From a candidate division SR1 bacterium (GTDB taxonomy: Bacteria > Patescibacteriota > Gracilibacteria > Absconditabacterales > Absconditicoccaceae): a DNA stretch of 64,000 bases. Shown here piece by piece: positions 54,310 through 63,626 of this stretch (position 1 is its first letter; each line of letters opens with the position of its first letter). Position numbers and translations under genes: made by a program. The notes beneath the pieces were generated by a model. That model had not been told where the DNA came from. It saw only the letters and a program-made list of their open reading frames with translations, and made no database searches. The stretch is from NCBI GenBank assembly GCA_026397475.1, contig JAPLUT010000002.1, positions 141,057 through 205,056 of the forward strand. Reading direction: 5' to 3'.

Positions 54310-55584
54310 TTAAAGCATAGAAAGTAAGGTTTTCAATTTAGTTAAAACAGAGAGATCTCAAGTACTTGAAAGGGGGAATCAAGAAGTAGTAACTGGATGA
54401 GCTTGAGGCACAAATTGGAAGCTCTCTACGAGCAGTCTTGCTAATTCAGCTCTAGACATTTTTTGATGATCCGCCTGTTCCTTGTCATACACAAATTGAA
54501 TATTTAGTGCCTTAGTAAGTATCTGGTAGACTTCATGTCTAGTAATAAAGCTATTAGGCTGAAAGTAAAGTTGTCCACCTTTACTCATAGTAATATAATC
54601 TAGATATCCATGATCAGTAGCATATTCTAACTGAGGAAGATATGAAGCAGAAGCTTCTACATCAGCAAATTGGGAATTATTAGACAAGCTATTCAAAGAC
54701 CAACCCTTGGAAGCCAAAAGTGCATTAACAAAAAGTATAGTAAAATCATAATGACGAAGATAGTTATCAGGATAAAACTTACTACTAGTAGTATTTAAGA
54801 TACCCAAACTTCCTAGGGTGTTAATGTCATAAGCAAAAGGATGATTAGCAATATCAGTAAACATATCTCCTAAAGGAGCGGTCGATTTTTCATCCACAGC
54901 TAGCACAGGCAAGTTAAACATACGAACAAGATAATACGCTCATTCAGATCTTATTAATTTATCGTAAGGATTCCCATCGACATCAATTTTTTCAATATTT
55001 TTAAGTGAATACATAAGTTGTTGTACCATCCCCTTGGTCACGATACCATCAGTCGAAACAATTCAAGCTATATCTTGAGCATTTAAGGGCTGACCAATAG
55101 CTTTCTGATAAAGCTTCATAAGCAATGAGCTGAAATCATCTCCACGGAAATAATTCTGAGGATAGAAATTTTGAGCGGGAGTAAGAACATCGTAAGCAGC
55201 CAACCTAGTAATATAGGAAACATAAGGATCATTTCCTATATCAACAAAAAAATCCTGACGAGAAACCGACGCTTGGACTCAAATTCATTGACTCACATCA
55301 ATAGTACGAGCAGCTAATACAGGAGAATCATTACCAACACTAGTGCTTCCATTGATTAAAGAGCGAACTTCAGTTGCTACTCAAGAAAATCTGTCCTTAA
55401 GTCTTGTTCGAAGTTGCGAAAGATCTTGATTCGACGGGGTCGAAGTAACGATAGAATTGACCGTAGTAATCGGGGACGTTCCTGGTATGGTATTTGCCCA
55501 AGTCGGTAATACGCTTGAAACAGCCATTAAACCAAGAAATACGGTCACAAACATCTTTGTTTTTGTTTTTGATGCTACACTCAT
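54310..55584 (-). CDS. SLH-domain protein (S-layer-like)
   Basis: 424 residues. Signal peptide (MFVTVFLGLMAVSSVLPTWA at 11-30). Three S-layer-homology-like repeats lie at ~111-160 (FFVDIGNDPYVSYITRLAAY, then NFYPQNYFRGDDFSSLL), ~238-290 (MFTDIANHPFAYDINTLGSL, FYPDNYLRHYDFTIL) and ~305-360 (FADVEASASYLPQLEYATDH, FQPNSFITRHEVYQIL). SLH units bind secondary cell-wall polymers, so the protein is probably wall-bound. Strong promoter upstream at 55618. The ATG at 55584 gives a clean signal peptide. The glycan locus next door could make the polymer it binds; this is inference. Confidence 0.82.
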
Positions 55585-55617
55585 CAGGGAACACAAAGAA
55601 TAAATTTTGACAGACGC

Positions 55618-55645
55618 ACTATACTCACAAATCTTAATTTGTCAA
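55618..55645 (-). promoter_or_regulatory. Promoter of the SLH-domain gene
   Basis: Minus strand: consensus -35 TTGACA, 16-base spacer, -10 TATAGT, preceded by TTTGTGAG. It matches the promoters at 4450 and 54197. Predicted leader is about 30 bases. Confidence 0.7.
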
Positions 55646-55675
55646 TACAATATAGAATGAACAAAAAACAGAAGG

Positions 55676-55735
55676 AAGCAAGGAGCAGGGAGCAGGTTGT
55701 ACAACCTGTAACCTTTACCCTGCTCCCTGTTGTCC
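55676..55735. repeat. Long imperfect palindrome
   Basis: AGCAGGGAGCAGGTT on the left and AACCTGTAACCTTTACCCTG plus CTCCCTG on the right, able to form a hairpin around GTAC. It is GC-rich against the local background and lies in the gap between two divergent genes. Two near-copies of ATCGTTTAGT follow at about 55770-55800, similar to a tract before the primase gene. Confidence 0.55.
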
Positions 55736-55808
55736 CATCGTCTGTTCCATTGTAATTCAAAACCAAATCCTTAATCGTTTAGTCATTTTATCGTTTAGTT
55801 ATTTTATC

Positions 55809-57032
55809 ATGAAGTATACTATAGAATCCATAGCAGGGATAGATTGTCTTTTTGCTCCGATGGAAGATGCTTACTCAGTGACCATTGAAATTATGTGCAA
55901 AGCGTGAAGCATCTATGAAAATAGAGAAAATAATGGGATAAGTCACTTTCTAGAACATCTTTTTTTTAAATGAGGAAACAAATACCCTACACCAAAAGCT
56001 GTTGCGGAAGCTGTGGATAAGTTTTGAGGAGAATTTAATGCATATACAGGAGATGAATATGCGGGATATTATGTAAAATGTGCTCCTGAATTTATAGATA
56101 GAGCAATAGATGTCCTTGCAGATATGATGAATCATGCAAAATTTCCTACAGACGAATTAGAAAGAGAAAAAGGAGTTGTTATCCAAGAATTGAAAATGTA
56201 CGAAGATAATCCAATGTCTATGGCTATGCAAAAATGGCAAGGATATTATTTTGGCGACAATAGTTTTGGACGACCAATTATTTGAACAGAAAAAAATGTA
56301 CTTTCTTTTACTCAACAGATGCTGTTTGAGCACAAAACTGATTTATATACCAAAGACAATCTTATCATTAGTATCGCAGGAAAAATAGAAAACAAACAAG
56401 CGGTAATCGACCAGTTAGCAAAAGAATTTATTGATATTCCCACAAGCAAAAGAGCAAACAAACCAACATTTATACAAACACTCCCGACACAACATACAGA
56501 ATCATATGAACAAAAAAACGAACAAACGCATCTCGTAATATCAGCACCAGGATTTCATGGTAACGATGAGACAAGATATGCAGCAAACGTACTAGCAACA
56601 ATCCTCTGAGGGAACATGTCTTCAAGACTTTTCCAAAACATAAGAGAAAAAGAATGACTGTGTTACTATATAAAAGCGAACCATATGACACAAGAAGACA
56701 CAGGAACATTTCTAATCAGAGCAGGAATAGACAAGCAAAGATTTGATTTTGGAGTAGAAAGAATTTTTGAAGAAATACAAAAGATATCTGAATGAAATAT
56801 CACGCAGGAGGAATTTGAAAACGCTATCGGCTACAATGAAGGTCAGATTCAAATGGGAATAGAATCCTCAGATGAGATGTCGAGTTTCATCGGAAGCCAA
56901 TATCTGATATATAAAAAAATTGATACCCCTGAAGATGTTCTTAAAAAATATAAGAGCCTTACTTTAGAGGATATCAAATCCGTAGCAAAAAAATTGAGCA
57001 AAGAAAACCTCTATTTGTTCTATATCAAATAG
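55809..57032 (+). CDS. M16-family zinc metallopeptidase (processing-peptidase-like)
   Basis: 407 residues. The inverted zinc motif is intact: ISHFLEHLFFKGGNKYPT, with H46-x-x-E49-H50. The downstream ligand Glu lies in [54 protein letters not shown] is the conserved second-half segment (GGGxSSRLxxxIREKxGLxY). Family members cut peptides or process precursors (PqqF, mitochondrial-processing-peptidase and YmxG types). Length fits one M16 module pair. UGA-coded Gly occurs directly after the HFLEH helix. Starts 9 bases after a repeat of TTTATC, with no obvious ribosome site. Confidence 0.88.
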
Positions 57033-57034
57033 AA

Positions 57035-58639
57035 CTACATTAAACTAAGAATAGCATCAATAGTACTTTGGAGTTCCTTCAAATCATTGATCTTAGCAAA
57101 AAAAGCATTCAATTCTCATGGAGTAAACTCAGGAGAGAACTCTCCTCTACCTTCATAGATTTCAGTAAACAAAGTTGCATAAGCTTCAGGATATTTTTGT
57201 TTAAAGATAGTATCTGAAGAACTATCTAAGAGCTTATTTTCAAGATCTTGCAACGACAAATCCCCTTCTTTATATTGATGCTCCCAAAGATAAGTTTCTC
57301 GATATTTTCTTTGTAAGAAGATAATTGTAGCTACCTTGAAAACAAAAATGCGAGGATTTTTGATATGGGAAACATCACCAAAGCATTGTTGTATTTGTTG
57401 GTGAAAAGTATGAAATGGCTCTTGAAGAGGTCATTTTTGTGCACGAGAATAGGTCTCAAATGCCAAAAGAATTTTATCATAAGATTTTTTTGGAGTTCCA
57501 AAAAAGAGAGCTATTTGACTATAAAAAAGTTCTAAAGTAGTGCTTTGTTTTTCTAAGGCGTCATTAAATTCTATCAAATGAAGATGGGTATAAGAAGAAA
57601 TTCCCATAAGTTGAGCTATTCTTTGAGTAAAATTTCTCATACTCGCTTCCAATAATTTTTTATCTCTTTCACTATGTTTTCCGGTAATTTTATAAAGATG
57701 ATATAATTTATCGGCCATGATTTTGACGGAAGTCGCGCCATCAATTTCCGCAATAATTTCTTGAACATTTTGTTGAACACGAATACTATATTCCTTTTTA
57801 TTCCAATCAATTTCTCTGAGAGAAGACAAAATCTTCTTTTTAAGTTCTTGGTAAGTTCTTTGCTTCTCTTGATTTCCTTCTATAATATACTCCTCTTTCC
57901 TAATCATTGAAAAAATATCAGGATATACGCTCATATGTCAGCGAACATCAGCCTTTCTCTGCTCTCACTTAGTCGCAGGTTGTAAAGTATCAAAAACAGT
58001 CTTATGCGCAACAAAGACAATATATTTCCCTTCATAGCTATATATCCTAGCAGAACGTCTTTGTTTATCTGCATCTTGATACTGCAAAGGAGTCATGTTT
58101 TTAAAAATCTCTTTAAGATTTTGACAATCAGGAGCAAGAGTAATATGCAAAGATTCCAAGCTAGAAGGAGCAACATATGATGGATCGATAATTAAACTCT
58201 CCAAAGCATTTTGAAAAACTCCGTGATTATATTTTTTGTCATCTTTTTTAAAAGACAGAGAATTTATAGTAAAGTAGAATTCTGCAGGGGAAAACATTAG
58301 TTGTGCCCATTCATACAGATAGCTATCATGAAAAAACTCTACTCTTTGATTTTCTTCCAATCTCTTGGAAGAAACAATAGCATTAGTACGTATAGCTTCT
58401 TGAAATCTTGGAAGCTGCAACTGAATTGATTCTGATTTCAAGATATGAGCAATCTGATCCAAAGCACTTTTAACAGTAGTATCTAAAGACAAGGAGATGT
58501 CTTGAGAAACAACAAGATCTTTATAGAGATTGCTAGAAGTAAATGTAGAAACATTTTTAAGATGGAGTCAGCCATGATAATCACTAAGAAGTTCTTGAGC
58601 TTTTTGTAAGTTCTGAAAAAAAGCAGGAAGATTAGACAT
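57035..58639 (-). CDS. Large hypothetical soluble protein
   Basis: 534 residues, mostly alpha-helical with many Lys, Gln and Glu. No membrane helix, no CxxC and no P-loop. It has few UGA codons. Recognisable stretches such as FFHDSYLYEWAQLMFSPAEF, ARIYSYEGKYIVFVAHKTVF and GISSYTHLHLIEFNDALEKQ do not match a family I know. The spacing resembles zincin or M3-like helical peptidases, but no HExxH is present. It converges on the M16 gene with two bases between the stops, and has its own promoter at 58695. Confidence 0.7.
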
Positions 58640-58694
58640 AAAAAGAGAAAGGAAATAAATAAACAACAAAAATATATTAAATATTCATATGTGA

Positions 58695-58722
58695 GTTATA
58701 AATATTTTATAACGAATGTCAA
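58695..58722 (-). promoter_or_regulatory. Promoter of the 534-residue hypothetical gene
   Basis: Minus strand: consensus TTGACA, 16-base spacer, TATAAC; 56 bases upstream of the ATG. Confidence 0.6.
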
Positions 58723-58807
58723 CAAATGTCTTTAATGTTCAAATAAAAAAAGAAAAAAAGCTAAATAAACAGTTCCACAAGCCAAATAAAAAATCTCGAA
58801 ACTATAC

Positions 58808-58835
58808 TTGACATATTAAATATTATAAGTATAAT
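58808..58835 (+). promoter_or_regulatory. Promoter of the small signal-anchored protein
   Basis: Consensus TTGACA, 16-base spacer and consensus TATAAT, 25 bases before the ATG. The best match to the sigma-70 consensus in the window. Confidence 0.75.
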
Positions 58836-58860
58836 AACATTACAAATAAAAAACAAAAAG

Positions 58861-59175
58861 ATGCCAAAATCAGTAACCATTTTATTTTTTGTAGCAATCA
58901 TAGGACTGATTTTTACAAAAAGACATAAGGTGATTGTTGAAAACAACAAACAAACTTATGAAGCATCAGAGACGACATTCCATGTACCTCAGTTTTTAGT
59001 TCCCAGCGAACTCGGAACCGGTCCCATAGAATCCGAACTGCCTGAAGTTGGCAAAATAGCAACTTTAGAAGCATTGCATTCTAAATACAAGACAACGTAT
59101 TCAGTTTGTGATACCTATCACCCAACCGAACAAAACAGCAACTACGTTACTGGAGTAATCGTACGGGTAGAATAA
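58861..59175 (+). CDS. Small signal-anchored protein, unknown function
   Basis: 104 residues. One N-terminal hydrophobic helix (SVTILFFVAIIGLIF) followed by a basic KRHK and a polar, probably extracytoplasmic domain (HVPQFLVPSELGTGPIESEL; VCDTYHPTEQNSNYVTGVIV). It has a single cysteine and no UGA codon. Strong promoter and a terminator at 59269 make it a single-gene unit. I do not recognise a family. Confidence 0.6.
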   Translation: MPKSVTILFFVAIIGLIFTKRHKVIVENNKQTYEASETTFHVPQFLVPSELGTGPIESELPEVGKIATLEALHSKYKTTYSVCDTYHPTEQNSNYVTGVIVRVE

Positions 59176-59268
59176 CAAATCCTCTACTTGTTTCATTGAA
59201 CAAATGGAGAAACACTTACCCCGTCATACCGGGCAAGAAAGACTTTAATTCCTATACCAAGGGAATAT

Positions 59269-59299
59269 CGAACTGCTGTGTTAGCAGTTCGTTTTTTTT
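59269..59299 (+). terminator. Terminator
   Basis: Perfect 9-bp stem CGAACTGCT/AGCAGTTCG followed by eight T. Confidence 0.9.
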
Positions 59300-59375
59300 A
59301 TTAAGTATTTTTAGTTTGAGAACGAAGAAGAAATAAGTACAGTAATGTCACTTTATCGTTTAATCGATATATCGT

Positions 59376-61085
59376 TTGAGTAAACTTACCGAAGATATTT
59401 TATCCACCGTCGATATTGTAGATGTTATCGGCAGATATATGCCTCTCAAAAGAGCAGGATCAAATTTTTCTGGTAACTGCCCTTTTCATAACGAGAAAAC
59501 GCCTTCGTTTATGGTATCTCCAAGCAAACAAATTTTCAAATGTTTTGGATGCGGGAAAGGAGGAAACGTAATCGCTTTTGTACAAGAGATAGAAAGGATA
59601 GATTTTCGAGATGCAGCAAAAGAACTGGCTAAACAAGGAAATATTGACCTTGCCAAATATCAGATAGATCCAAAAAAACACGACGACTATCAAGATGAAA
59701 AAGAAAAAATAAAACGCATCCATAAAATCGCTCAAAAATTTTTTGTAGAACAACTGGCCAAACATCCCGAAGCAAAAAAATATCTTATTGAACAAAGAAA
59801 GTTAAATGAAAAAACTATTACTGATTTTGGAATCGGGTACGCTCCGGATTCACATTATACCATGATCCAAGAATTTAAGGCTAAGTGATTTGTAGACAAA
59901 GATTTAGTTGATGCATCACTTGCAAAAAAATCTCAAACCTGAGGAGACATTTATACATTTTTCAAACATAGAATCACTTTTCCTGTCTACGACACTATGA
60001 ATAACGTAGTAGGGTTTAGTGCAAGAATTGTTGATCCTAACGACAAACCAAAGTACTTAAATAGCGCAGAACATAAAGCTTTTGAAAAATCAAAACTCCT
60101 CTACGGACTCAATCGAGCAAAAAACGCAATCAAAGAATACGATGCACTTTTCATAGTAGAAGGCCAAATGGACGTCATCGGACTTGCAAGACTTGGATAT
60201 CAACTCGGAGTCGCCACCTGCGGAACTGCACTTACTCAAGAGCATTTAAAACTTATCAAAAGATATACCGAACATGTATTTTTAATGTTTGATAGTGATG
60301 AGGCAGGTCAAGAAGCAAGCTTAAGAGCACTTACCCTCGCTTACCAGCACAACTTATTTCCCAAAATTATCACACTTCCCGAGTGATTTAAAGATATTGA
60401 TGAGCTCGCAAATACAGCAGATGGGAAAGAAAAATTCGATGAACAACGAAAAAATAGTCAGGATTGATTTTCTGTAATTTTTCAAAATTTAAAAAAGAAA
60501 TTTGATCTCACCTCTCCCGTCGACAAACAAAAAATTCTGAACATTCTCTTTGGACTTATTCTGAATATCAGCAACATGTCTATGCAGGATCATTACATTC
60601 AGGTATTATGAGAAAAGCTAGGTATAGGCTATGAAGTTATGCGCGCACAATATGTCCAATTCGCCAAAAATGAAGGCAAGTTTATTCTTCAACAAAAGAC
60701 AAGAAAATCAGAAGAAAAAAAATACGAAATAGACAGAGAACTATTAGTAGCGGCATTGTTTTATCAAGATTTTATACAGCAATTTGTCGAAACACAAGAA
60801 AAACGAACACGACTTTTTGAGAGTATTATACAGATAACGAGCGTTCTTCCAGACATAAATATAGTCCAAGCAGCCAAAGACCCAAACATGCACGAAGCAC
60901 TTCTTGAACTTCAACTGCGACGAGACAAAGAACTCAATGACGGAAAAGAAGAAGACAAAAAATATCAAGCAATCAGACAGATACTCTTACCTATCCTACA
61001 AGGATATGTGCAAAGAATCACAAAAGATACAAGTATTTCCAGTGAGACAAAACAAGAAATTCTAAATCTAACAAAGAAGATTTAA
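59376..61085 (+). CDS. dnaG: DNA primase
   Basis: Makes RNA primers for replication. 569 residues. CHC2 zinc ribbon with C35, H38, C56 and C59 (NCPFHNEKTPSF; FKCFGCGKGGN). A Toprim domain has LFIVEGQMDVIG (E262) and FDSDEAGQEA (D306, D308). A helical C-terminal domain from ~430 would contact the helicase. A stop precedes in frame at 59361 and no ATG lies between, so translation probably starts at the TTG at 59376 (LSKLTEDILS reads MSKL). UGA-Gly use is low (about five codons) relative to the glycan genes. Confidence 0.95.
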
Positions 61086-61107
61086 TCAGATAAAGATTAC
61101 AAAAAAT

Positions 61108-61149
61108 TGTCTCCCTTTGTAAAGGGAGAAGCCGAAGGCAGAGGGATTT
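61108..61149. repeat. Left repeat flanking the DUF559 gene
   Basis: TGTCTCCCTTTGTAAAGGGA, then GAAGCCGAAGGC and AGAGGGATTT. A compact form of the left arm at 6087-6188. It is in inverted orientation to the repeat at 61572-61624. Confidence 0.75.
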
Positions 61150-61175
61150 AAAAGACTTTATATATAATCATAGCT

Positions 61176-61547
61176 ATGGTTTTATATTACAACGGCAAAA
61201 ATAAAAACTATGCAAGAATCAATAGAAATCAATATATTATGACAGAAGCCGAATGAAAAATATGGAACTTAGGTTTAAGGAAAGATAAAATGTGATACAG
61301 ATTTCTTAGACAGAAATTGCTCTGAGAATACATCTTAGATTTTTACTGTCACAAACTAAAATTATGAATTGAAATAGACGATAGCAGTCATGACTTTAAG
61401 TGAGAATATGATGAAAAAAGAACAAAATATCTTAATAGTATTTGAGTAGAAATTATTAGATATACCAACAATAATGTACATTATAACTTAGATGCCGTAC
61501 TCCTGGATTTAGAAAGCAAAATAGCAGAAAGGTCAAAGAAAATATAA
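61176..61547 (+). CDS. DUF559 (Vsr/MutH-superfamily-like) nuclease-fold protein
   Basis: 123 residues, full family length. EAEGKIWNLGLRKDKMGYRF, RQKLLGEYILDFYCHKLKLG, then IEIDDSSHDFKGEYDEKRT and YLNSIGVEIIRYTNNNV match DUF559, a member of the PD-(D/E)XK/Vsr-like endonuclease fold. The likely active-site residues are the acidic ones in LDFYC and EIDDSSH. Six UGA codons are read as Gly. The gene is bracketed by inverted copies of a palindromic repeat (61108-61149 and 61572-61624). Its biochemical role is not established; a link with the repeats is inferred. Confidence 0.85.
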
Positions 61548-61571
61548 CTAAACTAAAGTTTCTATATCAAC

Positions 61572-61624
61572 AAATCCTCCATCCGCAAAATGCGGATACC
61601 TCCTCCTTTACAAAGGAGGACAAA
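61572..61624. repeat. Right repeat flanking the DUF559 gene
   Basis: AAATCCTCCATCCGCAAAAT, then GCGGATACC and a CCTCCTTTACAAAGGAGG palindrome ending GACAAA. Reverse-complemented it matches the left repeat scaffold (TTTGTC-CTCC-TTTGTAAAG-GAGG...GAGGATTT). Nearly identical to 6207-6283 except for a 24-base insertion there. Confidence 0.75.
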
Positions 61625-61689
61625 ATGAATGGCTTGACTTTAGGTGTTATTTAGTTATAGTTTTTCCTTAAACAAAAAAAGTAAAACAT

Positions 61690-62070
61690 ATGGATAGATT
61701 CAGACTACCCTTCAATGCGGAAGAGAACAAATTCAGAACAAAATTTGAGAATCTTCCAAAATTCTTTCTTCGTCATATGGAAGAAGCCGGATTTATTTAC
61801 CACATCGTGCATGAGTTTTTTCCGGAGACATTTAGCGGAGAAATCAGTATCGCTCCTTTAGCCACAAAGCTTCAGGAAGCATACATCATCATTTTCAAGT
61901 TGGATATTGAACCAACAAAAGAAATGAGAAACATGCAAGCAAGACGAAGGAACAACAAAAATCGTGATATCGTTGTCTGCGAAAATCACGTAGAATTTAA
62001 GATATCCATGAGATTAGACTCTGGATATTTCAAAAAACAAACAGCCGAGGAACTGATATTTACGTTCTAA
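61690..62070 (+). CDS. Hypothetical protein
   Basis: 126 residues, mixed alpha/beta, no membrane helix. It starts DRFRLPFNAEENKFRTKFEN and has a basic patch (MQARRRNNKNRD) before EFKISMRLDSGYFKK. All glycines are GGN. It ends 22 bases before a strong terminator and forms a single-gene unit together with the repeat upstream. The family is not recognised; the basic, compact character would fit a nucleic-acid-binding protein, but there is no direct evidence. Confidence 0.6.
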   Translation: MDRFRLPFNAEENKFRTKFENLPKFFLRHMEEAGFIYHIVHEFFPETFSGEISIAPLATKLQEAYIIIFKLDIEPTKEMRNMQARRRNNKNRDIVVCENHVEFKISMRLDSGYFKKQTAEELIFTF

Positions 62071-62092
62071 ACCCTGTTCATCAAAAGTTACG

Positions 62093-62120
62093 CTCTCAGG
62101 TTTCCTTGAGAGTTTTTTTT
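62093..62120 (+). terminator. Terminator
   Basis: 8-bp stem CTCTCAGG/CTTGAGAG (one G-T pair) with a TTTC loop and eight T. Confidence 0.9.
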
Positions 62121-62418
62121 ATATTCTCCTTCAAAAATATTTTTTATATTTTTGATTGAAGAATATATATTTACTACCACAATAATTCTTTCGTTTGAAT
62201 TATTTGGGTAGTAAATGATTTAAGACCGAATGAAATCTCGTTTATCCACGAAGGTGGAAAGCATTGAGAGTTTTCATCAGGTCGAAATTATATAATATTA
62301 TCTTCCTTCAAAAATATTTTTTTCTTTTTTTTCAACCCCCTTCCCCGGCAAGCCATGGGCATTCCCCCTATCAAGGGGAAGAAAATTGTTTACCTAGTAA
62401 AAAGAGTTCTCTATCTTT
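62121..62418. other. Non-coding stretch with hairpins and direct repeats
   Basis: No convincing gene. It holds a long hairpin at 62170-62215 (TTTACTACC plus AATAATTC pairing with GAATTATT plus GGTAGTAAA), two copies of TCCTTCAAAAATATTTTT (about 62128 and 62305), a TCCACGAAGGTGGA palindrome at about 62236 matching the element at 6 kb, and a CCCCTT...AAGGGG inverted pair at about 62338-62382. It looks like accumulated repeat elements. Confidence 0.5.
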
Positions 62419-62712
62419 CTATTTCACAGGAAGAGATATGTGTGCATATCTCACTATAAGAAAAACAAGAAATGCTGTGATGAAAAAATCTATTAATGTA
62501 GACAACACTTTTCCATATAGCACTCACTTATAAGAAAGATCTTCAATATGTTTTACTCTAAGCCTATGCAAGATAGGTTGTAAGATAAGTGGTGTGATAA
62601 GATCTTCAATCAATCATTTGATGAGCGTTCAAACTTTTGTAGCGATAAGTAATCATATGGCGATGCCAAATATATTATACTGAGCAAGGAATGTCATAAA
62701 ATCTTTAAACAT
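62419..62712 (-). CDS. mscL: MscL-like large-conductance mechanosensitive channel
   Basis: 97 residues. FKDFMTFLAQYNIFGIAIGLLIATKVGTLIKGLIEDLITP (positions 2-41) matches the MscL N-terminal amphipathic helix plus TM1, where the GIAIGLLIATKVGTLI packing Gly/Ala pattern lines the gate. TM2 (VLSTLIDFFITAFLVFLIVRY) follows; the C-terminal cytoplasmic helix is nearly absent. Five UGA glycines fall in TM1 and after it. MscL opens at extreme membrane tension to release solutes. The TM1 pattern and length support the call; some similarity is weak. Confidence 0.75.
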
Positions 62713-62861
62713 GTTTCATGAAAGAAAAATAAAACATCATCAATGTATCAGATTATAGTTTTTTTTCAAGTGATTTTAGAGAGAAGAACAAGTCTTGAAA
62801 TATACAGAGATTTACATAGATTATAGCTGTCTATATTTTTTTATCTATTTAAAAAAATTCA

Positions 62862-63416
62862 ATGAATTTTTCTTTTGAGCTTCAGTGAGCAGCATTGACA
62901 GGAAGTGTAAATCCAGAAACAATGATGTGAATGAGCACAATTTTATGAGCATTTTTTGGATGAGTCACAATAATACGAATGCTCGTATTGTTGACGATTG
63001 TCGTTCTTATGCTTATGTCTCGATGGAGAGTATTTAGTAAAGCATGACTTCCAGGATGGGGAATCTTCATCCCATTTTATAATCGATACCTCATGTTCAA
63101 ACTCGGAGGACGATCTGGACGAAACTTTTTATGGATGATTTTTCCACCCGTATTCGTAATACTTATGGTGATTAATTATTTTAAAATTGCAAAAGCATTC
63201 GGAAAACATTGGACGTATGGACTTGGAATTCGATTTATAAAAATCGTTTTCATTCCCATGCTCGCATTCGACAAATCAAAATATCTTGGTAAAAAAACAC
63301 CAGCAAAAACTACGACACTTCCAGCAAAAAAAGTTGTAATTAAAAAGATTATCAAAAAAGCTCCAGCAAAAAAAGCTCCAGCTAAAAAAGTAAAAACACT
63401 TATTACGAAAAAGTAA
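62862..63416 (+). CDS. DUF5684-type membrane protein with Lys/Ala-rich tail
   Basis: 184 residues. The N-terminal helix (IIRMLVLLTIVVLMLM) is followed by FSKAGLPGWGIFIPFYNRYLMFKLGGRSG and further helices (FLWMIFPPVFVILMVINYF). The KAGLPGWxxxIPFYN motif is typical of the DUF5684 group, found in polytopic proteins of unknown role. Residues ~150-184 are a basic tail with repeats of PAKK and KKAPAKK, resembling histone-like tails. The tail could contact nucleic acid or the wall. It ends at a strong terminator after AT-rich repeats (63424-63500). Confidence 0.75.
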
Positions 63417-63423
63417 TAGAACT

Positions 63424-63500
63424 TAGAATTTGAAATTTACAATTTTAAATTTGAAATTTACAATTTCCCACCTTCGTGGACAAGTAAATTTGAAATTTTA
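63424..63500. repeat. AT-rich tandem repeat with a CCACCTTCGTGG palindrome
   Basis: Two copies of GAAATTTACAATTT separated by TAAATTT, then CCACCTTCGTGG and another AAATTTGAAATTT. The CCACCTTCGTGG core is the same palindrome found at about 6150 and (inverted) 62236. Confidence 0.6.
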
Positions 63501-63511
63501 AAACGAAGAAG

Positions 63512-63538
63512 CGTTAGGAGAAGTCCTAACGTTTTTTT
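63512..63538 (+). terminator. Terminator of the DUF5684-type gene
   Basis: Perfect 8-bp stem CGTTAGGA/TCCTAACG, loop GAAG, then seven T. Confidence 0.9.
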
Positions 63539-63626
63539 AGTTCACATTGCTTTTTTCAAGCAAATAACTATAGTATTAAAGCAGAAATAATTCTAAATTT
63601 TGAATTATAAATTCTGAATTCAAATT

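Noticed and set aside
62264..62533. Plus-strand open frame opposite the MscL-like gene.
   Set aside because: It lies over repeats and the reverse strand of a family-matching gene; its translation is low-complexity.
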